Shown: in pieces, positions 10,916 to 20,982 of the stretch
Position numbering within the stretch: the first letter of the stretch is position 1
Layout of the letters: each line of letters begins with the position of its first letter
Assembly: GCF_000801105.2 (NCBI RefSeq)
Contig: NC_079517.1
Coordinates: forward strand, 12,338,001-12,402,000
Origin: Raphanus sativus
Taxonomy: Eukaryota; Streptophyta; Magnoliopsida; Brassicales; Brassicaceae
DNA: 64,000 bases
Reading direction: 5' to 3'
Program-made: the position numbers and the translations under genes
The notes under the pieces: generated by a model
What the model saw: only the letters and a program-made list of their open reading frames with translations
What the model was told of the DNA's origin: nothing
Databases searched by the model: none

Positions 10916-11554
10916 CTAGCAACTATGTGTTTTCCTGCACCATGTGCATTAAAAAAAATTTAAAATATTTTTAACAGATAAATATAAATTATATTTAATA
11001 TTTATTAATATTTATTAATATTATAAATTTTCTTTTTCTTATCAATATTTAATATAAATTTAATTTAACTGAACATTAAAATTAAGATAAAAACAAATTT
11101 GTTTATTTTGAATTATATTTAAGAATGTGCATGTATATATTTAAAATTATAATGTTAGGTAGATTTTTCTATCTATTTATTTTAATTAAATATATTAAAT
11201 AAATATGTAAAATTGTATAATTGTCAAAAATTAAATCAAACAATATTTATAAAATCTGTAGATATATATAAGAAACTAAATGCCATAATTGAATCTATTT
11301 ATTTTAATTATGATTTATGAATTATTACCATATTTTAAAAAGTCCAAAAATAGAAATCGACAATAAATGTAATATATGAGTTACTATATTTAAAAATTTT
11401 ACTAAAAATATAAATTAACATTAAATGTAATTGTTCATGTCATATTAATCTAGAAGACATGTCATCAATTTTAGTAGCCATGTCATATTATTTTTGTGAA
11501 AATAATTGTAGAGAGGACATGTGGCAAAATCACTTCTTAAATATAGTCTAGGAG
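10916..11554 (-). mobile_element. Probable decayed non-autonomous Helitron
   Basis: On the minus strand the segment starts TCTCCTAGACTATATTTAAG and reads on into GTGATTTTGCCACATGTCC, a start seen in many Arabidopsis Helitrons. It ends with a GCAC-ATG-GTGC hairpin, about 20 bases of spacer, then CTAG followed by T, the expected 3' end. An A precedes the start, giving the A/T insertion site. The interior is AT-rich without coding capacity. The assignment rests on end motifs only. Confidence 0.5.
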
Positions 11555-12262
11555 ATTTTATCACATCTATCGATGAATGCCACCTAAGGCCTCTATGGTT
11601 GGTTAACTAAAGATTAAGACCATCTTTAATAACACAAAGTTCTGAAACTTTTGAAAGGTAGTTAAGTTAAATATTAAGACCATAATTACCTTTCAAAATT
11701 TTCAAAAACTTTATTAAGTAAAGATGTGTTTTTAGAAGGAGAAAGACATCAAAATGGTTTTAAAATATAATAGAGAATTAAGAGATCAATTTTTTCCAAA
11801 TCAAGAATTTCCAAGGGAAAAAAAAATATTACCTTGAAAAGATAGAATGAGTGATTTAATATTTATCCTCTGTAATCTCTCTGTTCTATCCTTTATCCTT
11901 TAAACTCAAGTCCATGGAAATTAACAAAAACTTTGGAAATGTAATAATCTATTGTACACTCATTAATATATATATAGACTTATTTCCAAAGGGTAGTTTT
12001 ATAAATTCCAAAATCACTTTCTTCCTTTTAATTTTTTAATGGATTCTGTAAATCTAAATTCTCATGTTCATCTCCAAAAAATTCTCTTAAATACCAAAGA
12101 TTTTAAAAAATCAGAACTTTTGATTTGAGGGACTTTAAAGAAAAAATAGAATTAGTAAACTCTAGAATAGGATAACGTTAATACAATACTATTAAATAAT
12201 CTTGTTGATCGTAGTTGAAAATATTTATACACACACTGTTCATGGAGTAATCTTTAAAATGT
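11555..12262. other. Duplicated 3' flank of the F-box pseudogene
   Basis: Paralogous to 8430-9004 (see that entry). AT-rich, no gene. Confidence 0.5.
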
Positions 12263-12873
12263 TCAAGAGCCGCTTCGCTTGACCACGAGTTCTGACATTT
12301 TTGTTGCCAGTAAATGTTGAACCACTCGAAGCAGCTTTCGGTACTCTGTTGCATTAAGGTAACCACCCAACCTTAAAACCATCGTATCTACCGTCTTTGA
12401 GTTTAGCAGCACAAGTTTGATGAACGAAACCACATCTTTTGACTTTGCTAGCTTAGCAACAACACCAAAAGACGATCGTGAACAGGTCTGCTCTGTCGTT
12501 GGAAAGTCCCCGTATTTCATTCTCCAGCATCGATCAGGATTTAGACCTTGCATACGTAAGTGTCTGTCAAGCTCCGCATCCTGAAGAGAGTAATAAAAAG
12601 AATGATCAAGTAAATTATTAAAAGTGATGTCCACGTCAGAACACTCACACAAGCACATATCCTAACGGTGTTCCCTACTCGTAAATAGTCATTATTAAGA
12701 TAAAAAGAGGTTCATGGTAAAAAAAAAAAAAATACATGTATGCCTTTGAAATATATTGTGGTAACTGCTGTTATCTTCTGTAATCCAGGTGAATTTTGTA
12801 GCAGCCTTGCGAAGGCAGGAAAAACAGATCGAACAACCATCATTACAACAGTCAAAGATTTAGCCTGGAATTG

Positions 12874-13039
12874 TGTTAAACTTAAGCAATTTGCTGAATA
12901 TTTCGTGTCGTATTCATCGTGAGTCTCAAGCTCAATATATACATGTTTACAAGTTTATCTAATACCGACTTATGTGGGAGTAATTATCTCCAACATATTA
13001 CATAGTTATCAACACTTAAATACATATTTATCTCCAACA
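12874..13039 (-). repeat. 3' LTR of copia element 1
   Basis: 166-base LTR, TG...CA bounded, nearly identical to 17542-17704. Confidence 0.93.
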
Positions 13040-13046
13040 CTCCCCC

Positions 13047-16000
13047 TCAAGTGGGAGCATTGCAAATGCCCAACTTGGACATAAGATGGCTGAACTGAAC
13101 CTTCCCCAATGCCTTTGTCAGAACGTCCGCTAGTTGCTCCTTTGTACCAATATATGAACATGTAATCATTCCTGACTTCAAAGAATCACGAACTCTGTGA
13201 CAATCTATCTCAACATGTTTAGTCCTCTCATGGAAAACAGGGTTAGAAGCGATGTAAAGTGCAGCCTTGCTGTCACAAAACAGACGCGATGGAGTCTTTG
13301 GTGCAAAGCCAAGATCAGTGAGAAGCTGTCGTAACCACTTGACTTCTCGTGTAGCAATTGACATCGCTCGATACTCTGCCTCTGCAGATGAATGGGATAC
13401 CACATTTTGTTTCTTAGTTTTCCATGAAACAGGAGAACCTCCTATCATAGCCACATACGCAGTCAAAGATCTTCTTGTCAACGGACACGCCGCCCAGTCA
13501 GCATCGCAATATATGGATAACTGCAAATCATTAGTCGACTTCAGTAAAATCCCCTGTCCAGCACTTCCTTTTAGAAAACGTACAACTCGCAGAGCAGCCT
13601 CCATATGCTTCTCTCTCGGTTTTTGCATAAACTGAGACAGTATGTGGACAGAGTAAGAAATATCAGGTCTCGTATTAGCAAGATAAATAAGTCGACCCAC
13701 TAGTCTTCTATACCGAGCAGGTTGACTAAGTAACAGGCTATCGTCTGTTGCCAAACGATGATTCTGCTCCATCGGTGTCGCGGCGGGTGTAGAGTTACCA
13801 AGACCAGCCTCTGTTACTATATCCAACGCATACTTTCTTTGACTCAAGACGAACCCATCTCTGCTCCGAGCTATCTCCAATCCGAGAAAATACTTGAGTT
13901 TCCCCAGATCCTTCATGTGAAAACATTCACCAAGATACTTCTTAAACTTCTGAATCGCTTCACCATCATTTCCACAAACGATCAGATCATCAACATAGAT
14001 TAACACTCTTATCTCAACAGTCCCACGAGAATAAACGAACAGAGAGTAGTCAGAGTAAGACTGATAGAAACCTGCACGAATGAGTGCTTTGGTGAGCTTC
14101 TCGAACCAACACCTAGGAGCCTGCTTCAAACCATAAAGTGACTTACGAAGCCTCAACACTTTGTTAGGCTCAGAGTGTGTAAAACCTTGCGGAAGCTTGA
14201 TATAAACTTCTTCATCCAAATCTCCATGTAGAAACGCGTTGTGCACATCCATCTGGTGAACTTCCCAGTCATTAGCAGCAATCACTTTTAATAAGCTTCG
14301 AACAGTTGTCATCTTTGCAACAGGAGCAAAGGTTTCATCATAATCTGTCCCTGCCTTCTGTCTATTTCCGAGCACAACCAACCTTGCTTTAAAACGCTCT
14401 ATTGTCCCATCAGCATTATATTTTATCTTGAAGACCCACATTGTCCCTAAAGCCACACGACCAGGAGGCAAATCCACAACGCTCCAAGTATTAGCCACCT
14501 CAAGAGCATCCACTTCTTTGTATACTGCCTTCGTCCATCGTTTATCTTTCATAGCTTCTGCAAAGTTCTTGGGCTCAATCTCTGCACAAACGGCTGCAAC
14601 GAAGGCTTTGTGCCCAACAGAAAACTTTTCATCAGAAATAAGTTCAGTAAGTGGACAGAATGTGTTACCTGAGACCGGGTCGAAGTAGACGCTGAAGGAG
14701 TGATCAGGTAGAGGAACACGCGGTGTACTATTTCCGCAGATAGCATTATAAATCACGAAGTCATTCAGACGAACAGAAGGTGTCTTTACTCGCTGACCCC
14801 TGCCCAAAGACGTTTCTGATTCTCCAACAGCTTCCGTAGTTACTACAGGAGGCGTATCAGTTGTTGCAACAGTTACCTCCGGACCAATCTCTATTATTGC
14901 AGGATCCTGCGTGTCTGGTTCAGTACTTGTAACACGCGAGTCCTGTGAATCAGGTTCCGAACTTGGAATCTGTGAACTCTGTGGTGGCATTGGCTCACAA
15001 TCATTGCCACTACTCCCCCTGCTTTCAAGAACCTCTCCTTCAATCACTTGAGACTCATCACCGAAACTTTCAATAGTAAGCGGAGAGTGTGTTGTATCAG
15101 ATACTGCAGTTGCAAAAGGGAACACGTTTTCCTGAAAAATCACATCTCGTGACACAAAAAATTCCTTCTTTTCCAAGTCATATAACTGCCAACCCTTCTT
15201 CCCAAAAGGGTAGCCAACGAATGCACACCTTCTACTCCTGGAGCTAAACTTGTTTTTATCTCGCAACTGCTTATGAGCAAAACATAAAGAACCAAATACT
15301 CGCAAATCACCATAAGAAGGGACCGTACCAAACAACAACTCATGAGGACACTTCCCGTTGAGAATCTTGGTAGGAGTAAGATTTATAGCATGGGCTGCAG
15401 CTAATACCGCCTCACCCCAAAACTTGACCGGCACGCTAGCTTGAAAAAGCAACGATCGTGCGACATTCAGCAGATGCCGATGCTTCCTTTCAACCCTTCC
15501 ATTTTGTTGTGGGGTTCCAACACAGGAAGTCTGATGAATGATCCCTTTGTTTCTGAAAAAGGATGACAAACACATGAACTCGGTGCCGTTGTCACTACGG
15601 ACTTTCTTCACTGTTTTACCAAATTGTGTATCAGCATAGGTACAGAAGTTCTCAACAACCTTCTTCACCTCCGACTTTTCACGCAATAAGAATGTCCATA
15701 CTGTGCGCGAGAAGTCGTCTAATATTGTTAAGAAATAAGATGCTCCATTCGATGTTTTCAAACGATAAGGCCCCCATACGTCAATGTGAATTAACTCAAA
15801 ACACTCAATAGTTTTATTAGAACTTTCTGAAAAATGATCTCTAGTTTGCTTAGCCTCAAAGCAGACCTCGCAAGAATGTAAAGTTTGAGAAACACCAACA
15901 CCAGAAAACAATGGCAAAGAAGATAAAACTGAAAACGATGGATGCCCCAACCGACGATGCCACAAAACTGAGTCTGCAATCTTCACTGTCTTGTTCACAC

Positions 16001-17504
16001 GCACCGATCCGACATCCTTAAAATAGTACACCCCGTCGCGTTCCTCACCTGCTCCAATCAGCGTCCTCGAACATCGGTCCTGTAAAACACATAGAGTATC
16101 GGTGAAAAACGCGAAACAGTTCGAGTTCCTGAGCAATTTAGATACTGAGATTAGAGAACAGTTCAGGTTGGGAACATATAAAACATCAAGTAATGAGATG
16201 CGATCAGACAAGGGCAACACACCCACTTTCATTGCTACTGTTGTACTACCATCTGCGAACCCCACTTTACAGGATGGTATGTCTTTGAGATCGACCAGTA
16301 GACTAACATCTCCTGTCATATGATGTGAAGCCCCAGTATCTATGATCACATCACCCATATTCTTACCGGACAACTTATCAGAAGAGGCAGGTTTGTTGTT
16401 GATAATCTGGGTGATCGCTCTCCACTGTTCTGGAGTAAGATCGGGTGTAGAGTTTGCTGGATTCGCTGAAGTAGCATATGCAGAGCTACTCTGTCCTCTT
16501 CCCCGTGAAGCTCCACGACCACCTCTTGAAGAACCACGACTTCCTCTTCCACCTCTCTCTGTAAACCATTCAGGATATCCGATTAACTGCCAACAAGCAG
16601 ACTTTTCATGACCTGTCCTGCCACAATTCGAACAACTTCGATCTCTTCCTCTGTTTTGGGAAGTCTGCGAAGCATACTCATCACCTGAGTTTCCCCGCAT
16701 CACATTGGAATCACCATTATTCCCTTCTCGTTTGGTAGCAAACCCAACAGCCTCTTGCTGCTGTTCACGAATCTTTGCGGAGTTCAACCGATCCTCCTCA
16801 CGAACCACTTTATTGTAAACTTTCCCTAGATCCGGCAACACGTCCGCTTCTATGATTGCAGTGACCACATGACCAAATCTGGATTCATCCAAACCCATAA
16901 CAAACTGATGCACTCTCTCATCTTCTCTCTCTTTCTCGTATAAACTGGCTGCTTCACACGTACAAGCTGGTGGAGGACGATATGTTTGCAACTCTTCCCA
17001 CATCTTTGCTAAACGTCCATAATAGTCTATAACCGCCTGTCCATCTTGTCTGCACGAAGCAAGCTTGCACATCAACTGATGCACCCGTACCTTGTTACCC
17101 ACGGAAAACCTCTCTTTAAGATTCTCCCAAAGCTTCTGAGCATCGGTTATGAAGGTAACGGTAGACCTGACTCGTGGTTCGATCGACGTCCGTAACCACC
17201 CCACAATCATTGAATTTACGCTGAACCAGCTCTCGAGATCAGCATGTCCCTCTGGTGGTTTTGTCAAAGTACCATCGATGAAACCAGCCTTCCGTTTCGC
17301 TTGCAGAGCATTCATCATCTCCGTTGCCCATTCGTTATAGTTTTCTCCTTTTAGTTGCACGGAGGTGATCAAAGCTCCAGGGTTGTCTGACGAGAACAAT
17401 GAATAGGGCGAACTCGCTCCTTTCTCTCCGGACACGCCGATAATATTTTTATTATCTCCCACATCTTCGTTAAGAATGAAAACCGTAAAGTTTAAGGTGA
17501 GCAA
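13047..17504 (-). CDS. Copia gag-pol polyprotein, uninterrupted
   Basis: One 1485-residue frame with the full copia order. Gag (UBN2/retrotran_gag type) occupies about residues 30-270, with a zinc knuckle CSNCGRTGHEKSAC near 290. The aspartic protease has DTGASHHMTG near 390. The integrase has an H-H-C-C region (HRRLGHPS...C..C) near 515-550 and the core IHIDVWGPYR with DDFSRT, ending in the VGYPFGKKGW region. Reverse transcriptase has the W-V-F-K-I-K-Y start near 1000 and the catalytic YVDDLIV. RNase H has SIYCDADWAAC and SSAEAEYRAM. Gag packages RNA and pol copies and integrates it. No stop or frameshift was seen, so the copy could be autonomous. The start codon lies 38 bases inside the 5' LTR boundary. 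Confidence 0.95.
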   Translation of the reverse strand: MLTLNFTVFILNEDVGDNKNIIGVSGEKGASSPYSLFSSDNPGALITSVQLKGENYNEWATEMMNALQAKRKAGFIDGTLTKPPEGHADLESWFSVNSMIVGWLRTSIEPRVRSTVTFITDAQKLWENLKERFSVGNKVRVHQLMCKLASCRQDGQAVIDYYGRLAKMWEELQTYRPPPACTCEAASLYEKEREDERVHQFVMGLDESRFGHVVTAIIEADVLPDLGKVYNKVVREEDRLNSAKIREQQQEAVGFATKREGNNGDSNVMRGNSGDEYASQTSQNRGRDRSCSNCGRTGHEKSACWQLIGYPEWFTERGGRGSRGSSRGGRGASRGRGQSSSAYATSANPANSTPDLTPEQWRAITQIINNKPASSDKLSGKNMGDVIIDTGASHHMTGDVSLLVDLKDIPSCKVGFADGSTTVAMKVGVLPLSDRISLLDVLYVPNLNCSLISVSKLLRNSNCFAFFTDTLCVLQDRCSRTLIGAGEERDGVYYFKDVGSVRVNKTVKIADSVLWHRRLGHPSFSVLSSLPLFSGVGVSQTLHSCEVCFEAKQTRDHFSESSNKTIECFELIHIDVWGPYRLKTSNGASYFLTILDDFSRTVWTFLLREKSEVKKVVENFCTYADTQFGKTVKKVRSDNGTEFMCLSSFFRNKGIIHQTSCVGTPQQNGRVERKHRHLLNVARSLLFQASVPVKFWGEAVLAAAHAINLTPTKILNGKCPHELLFGTVPSYGDLRVFGSLCFAHKQLRDKNKFSSRSRRCAFVGYPFGKKGWQLYDLEKKEFFVSRDVIFQENVFPFATAVSDTTHSPLTIESFGDESQVIEGEVLESRGSSGNDCEPMPPQSSQIPSSEPDSQDSRVTSTEPDTQDPAIIEIGPEVTVATTDTPPVVTTEAVGESETSLGRGQRVKTPSVRLNDFVIYNAICGNSTPRVPLPDHSFSVYFDPVSGNTFCPLTELISDEKFSVGHKAFVAAVCAEIEPKNFAEAMKDKRWTKAVYKEVDALEVANTWSVVDLPPGRVALGTMWVFKIKYNADGTIERFKARLVVLGNRQKAGTDYDETFAPVAKMTTVRSLLKVIAANDWEVHQMDVHNAFLHGDLDEEVYIKLPQGFTHSEPNKVLRLRKSLYGLKQAPRCWFEKLTKALIRAGFYQSYSDYSLFVYSRGTVEIRVLIYVDDLIVCGNDGEAIQKFKKYLGECFHMKDLGKLKYFLGLEIARSRDGFVLSQRKYALDIVTEAGLGNSTPAATPMEQNHRLATDDSLLLSQPARYRRLVGRLIYLANTRPDISYSVHILSQFMQKPREKHMEAALRVVRFLKGSAGQGILLKSTNDLQLSIYCDADWAACPLTRRSLTAYVAMIGGSPVSWKTKKQNVVSHSSAEAEYRAMSIATREVKWLRQLLTDLGFAPKTPSRLFCDSKAALYIASNPVFHERTKHVEIDCHRVRDSLKSGMITCSYIGTKEQLADVLTKALGKVQFSHLMSKLGICNAPT

Positions 17505-17541
17505 AGATCGATTTGTTTCTGGATCTATTGCTCTGATACCA

Positions 17542-17704
17542 TGTTAAACTTAAGCAATTTGCTGAATATTTCGTGTCGTATTCATCGTGAGTAAGCTCAA
17601 TATATACATGTTTACAAGTTTATCTAATACCGACTTATGTGGGAGTAATTATCTCCAACATATTACATAGTTATCAACACTTAAATACATATTTATCTCC
17701 AACA
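17542..17704 (-). repeat. 5' LTR of copia element 1
   Basis: 163-base LTR, followed on the minus strand directly by the primer-binding site. Confidence 0.93.
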
Positions 17705-18774
17705 AATTGCGGAAAAGGAAGACCACGCAGCTCGGCGACAGATATAACCTAACAAAAGAAAGACAAAATCATAGAATGCCACTGGGGAAACTGTTTCATG
17801 AACGACCTTATGCATGTTCACAATAACAGGTGTTCATAAACGAATAAACCAATGTCTGCAGGCTTAAGAGAATGGTAGAACAACAATCATAAGATGGGAA
17901 AATATACCTGAAGGACGACTGGTCCAATAGTAAGCCTCTCTACGTTTTGAAACTTTTCTAGCATCTCCAGCACCATGAAAATCATCATCCCTAGTTGTTC
18001 TTCCGACATAGCTAAGGCTGAATCTAGCCTCGGTTAAAGAGGAGACATCAACTAACGTACATGGGTAGAGAGACCCTATCAATTTCAAAAAACGGATGTG
18101 AGGCGCTACGATCTTCGATCGTCCGAAGTACTTGCCAGTTATTTCCAATCTTGTCAACTTGAGTGACTTGCTCAGATCAAGATGACCAAGTTTTGGACAG
18201 TTAATCAATACCAGGCTTTCAAGCATTGGACAACCAGAGAGGATATTAGCTAGGGATTCATCGGGCAGACCGCAACGTTCCAGAGACAAGTTCCTTATAG
18301 ATGTCCAAAACACTGTACAGTTAGGAATCACTTCGGGGTAACTATAGCCGCCACGACCCAAAGTCAAGCTGAGCTCCTTCAGAGGAATTGCTAAAGAAGA
18401 AATCCGGGCACAACACGTTATCCGAACCGGAACCGATTACGACGAGAGAGATTTTCTCGGCGTGGCGGGACACAGCGAGCTCGATCCAGCTATGAATATG
18501 GGATGAAGTTAGATCGAAGTTATTGAAGGTAACATGGATATGGAAACTCGTGAGTTTGGGAGCCGTGAAGTTGGTGGCTAGGGTTTTGGTTATGGAATCA
18601 GGATGATCAGACATGTGGCAATGAAAGGAGAGAGAAGGGGTTTCGCGCCATACGTGCTTCCATCGTTTGGACAAGACGGAAGTTCTGATTGCGTACTCGG
18701 TGGGAATGTAGGAGAGGATGTGATGGAGGATCGCGTCGGGGAGTAAACTGATGAAATCTGAACGGTCATGACTA

Positions 18775-19553
18775 AAATGAAAAGAAATAAACAGAGGAAT
18801 AGTATGTATGTAGTGAAGTGTCTAATGCTTTGAGGTATATAAGTGACTTTAAATTGGTTTGGTCAAACAATTGGGTGTATAACGATTTTGACACCAGATG
18901 TATTTTAGTCATGACGCTAACCAACTGTCTATAACGTCAAAACTCACATTGTTATTACAAAACATTTATCTTGCAAGTTTTTCGTTCAAATTAACAAAAG
19001 AATAGTACAAAGATATGACTTTGTTAAGGTCATACAGTTTGAGAAAGTAAAGCAAGAGCAGACATACAATTAAATGAAAGCTAGATGGAAAGAAAGCAAG
19101 TACGAGAGATTTTATGTTTCTAGTTAATCTTAATCGAGTGGTGCAAGTGGTGCACCCACCACTCACCACGGCCATGGTTACTTCAGCTACATCATTGCAT
19201 GGGTATCGAATTTTCAAACATTTGTTATGTCTTTTTCTCTCAAGTTCCAATCCTTCACTTGCACATTTTGTTATTACCTTGTAAAATATTTAGACAGAAC
19301 CAAGAACCACGATCTGTGTTCAATGAAAAGACCGAACACTGAACTTTTGAACAGATAGTAAGCAGGAAGCGATCTAACCACTTAATAAAAGGAAAATTGC
19401 TGTTCAGACAAAACGCATCAAGTGATAACAAAACCAAGTCTTTTCTGTTCGTAACGACTAGAGAAAACAAGAATTCTGAACGGTGCTCAAAAAAGGTCGA
19501 GCACCAAACATTTTTTTTTATGGTGAGGGGTTTTGCTGGTGAGCCTTCTTCAC
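18775..19553. other. Spacer between the F-box pseudogene and NAC-beta
   Basis: No gene recognised. The right part (about 19440-19553) is probably the NAC-beta 3' UTR. Open frames at 18966-19250 and 19255-19470 have no recognisable domain and are not supported. Confidence 0.4.
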
Positions 19554-20408
19554 TTAGGAGGCAGTAGCTTTAGCAGCTTCTTCAGGAGAAGGAGTCTCGA
19601 AAGTCTCTCCCGCTACAAGTTCTGGGACATCATCATCGTCGTCGTCATCTTCTTGGATAGTCGCTGGAACATCAGCTCCTCCACCTGGTGCCTGTTTCTG
19701 GAACTGCTCTGCTAGCTTCTTTAGGTTGTCCAAGTTATCAGTTCCTGTGATTATCAAAGTAAGAGAAAACAATTAACTCAATGGTTCATTAGTTTGGAAA
19801 GAGTAAAACACTTAAAGATTGCTTACCAAGTTGGCTGATAATCTGTGGAAGTATGTCTTGCAACTCTGCAAGAACAAAAATTCAAAAATTCCAAAGTTAG
19901 AGAATAAACAAAAGCCGAGAAGAGTCATTGTTGATACACAAGACTTACTTTTGGTCTGTGGTGTACCGCTCACAGCCCATGTGTTAGCAGCAACGGAAGC
20001 TTGAACTGTAATAGCAACATGCAATGTAAATGACCATTAAATTAACCAAAAAGAAACGCTGAGATTTCTAATAAAAGTGAAAAGAAAAGGTTTGGAACTT
20101 TTACCTTTAGGGTTAAGGAACTGAATCACAGAGTCATCCTTAAAGATGTTAACTTCTTCGATACCGGGAATGGAGTTGACTCCAACTCTCTTGAGAGTGC
20201 TTTGTAGCTTCTTGTCGTCGGTCGTGTTTGTCTTGTGAACAGCCTTCTTCTTCCTGAAAAAATGGAAATCAAAAAACAATTTAGCAAAAACATAACGTTG
20301 CCTAATAATGCTTTAAACTGAGACTTTAATATACATATACCTTCTTACAGTCCCTTTACCGCCAGTGCGGACAGTGTTAGCCATCTTCATCAACTTCTCC
20401 CTATTCAT
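19554..20408 (-). CDS. BTF3: Nascent polypeptide-associated complex subunit beta (NAC-beta / BTF3)
   Basis: Five exons on the minus strand, 20408-20341, 20253-20105, 20005-19949, 19865-19827 and 19744-19554, total 504 bases, 167 residues plus stop. The protein starts [19 protein letters not shown] followed by the basic ribosome-binding motif RRKKKAVHK. The NAC domain follows ([20 protein letters not shown]...). The segment [20 protein letters not shown] comes next, and an acidic tail with seven consecutive Asp ends in [14 protein letters not shown] is a ribosome-bound alpha/beta heterodimer that shields nascent chains in the cytosol. The leader contains an intron upstream of 20408, with a telo-box at about 20748. 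Confidence 0.95.
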
Positions 20409-20982
20409 CTGTTGTAATGAAAACAACACACAAAAGCTTAAACCTTTTAGTATCAAAGACAGAACCATTTATGAATACACAGATATAGATCAATGATTAG
20501 CAGTACGAAGAGCAAAGTTTCGTTTTGTACAATGAGCTTTAAACTTCTTCAATCGATTAGGTGTCAATTGTTTCGATAAAATCAGACAGTACTTTCCACA
20601 CTTAATTAAGTTGTCGGAGGGTAGATGATACTAAATGACAAAAGCAGTAACCAAATGAATCGAGAAAAAAAAAACATGAGACAATCGATTCTGTAGGAAT
20701 GAAGAATGATTAGATTAGTGAAAGTGGGGTTACCTTGTTATTCGATTTTTAGGGTTCTTCCTATGTAAGAAGAAGAAGAAGATAAGTAAGAGTGAGAGGA
20801 GGGGGAGAGATGTAAGCGGCGGAGGGTTTTGCAGTTTTAAGTAAATGCGATGTTTTAGCCCAATCTCGCTTTTTATAACACGAATACAATTATTATAGTA
20901 AAACACCATCCAACGGTCAATATCTCGCGTTTCTTAAGAGACTCTCGTTCTCTACCGTTCGATTTTACTTTTTATTTGGATC
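20409..20982 (-). promoter_or_regulatory. NAC-beta leader intron and proximal promoter
   Basis: On the minus strand, AACCCTAAAA at about 20755-20745 is a telo-box, common in promoters and leaders of translation-machinery genes. The leader intron probably lies between about 20735 and 20410, with a polypyrimidine-rich start region near 20760-20810. AGCCCA near 20860 and GGCCCA at 20986-20991 are site II-like elements (TCP targets). The hAT element begins directly beyond. Confidence 0.5.

Larger units (their letters stand above)
12869..17709 (-). mobile_element. Ty1/copia LTR retrotransposon 1 with complete ORF
   Basis: LTRs lie at 12874-13039 (166 bases) and 17542-17704 (163 bases). By eye they differ mainly by a 3-base indel (GTGAGTCTCAAGC against GTGAGTAAGC). 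The target duplication AATTG is at 12869-12873 and 17705-17709. The element runs on the minus strand. After the 5' LTR comes a primer-binding site TGGTATCAGAGC, complementary to the initiator-Met tRNA 3' end, and before the 3' LTR is a purine-rich tract (minus strand, opposite CTCCCCCTCAAG). Short LTRs and one long ORF suit the small-LTR copia lineages. LTR similarity implies recent insertion. Confidence 0.95.
12263..18774 (-). pseudogene. F-box/LRR gene copy 2, broken by a copia retrotransposon and frameshifts
   Basis: A tandem paralogue of the gene at 9005-10764. Exon 1 homology runs from about 18774 down to about 17910, exon 2 is split (17748-17705 and 12873 down to about 12755), and exon 3 starts at 12580. 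Lesions: no ATG in frame upstream of the F-box, where the N-terminal leader of copy 1 is missing; a 1-base loss near 18383 that separates the open frames at 18342-18674 and 17864-18367; a 1-base loss in exon 3 near 12325; and a 4.8-kb retroelement inside exon 2. The retroelement could be a late event in an already dead gene. Confidence 0.85.

Noticed and set aside
18966..19470. Two open frames on the minus strand between the F-box pseudogene and NAC-beta
   Set aside because: Low-complexity translations with no family features; likely spacer and 3' UTR.
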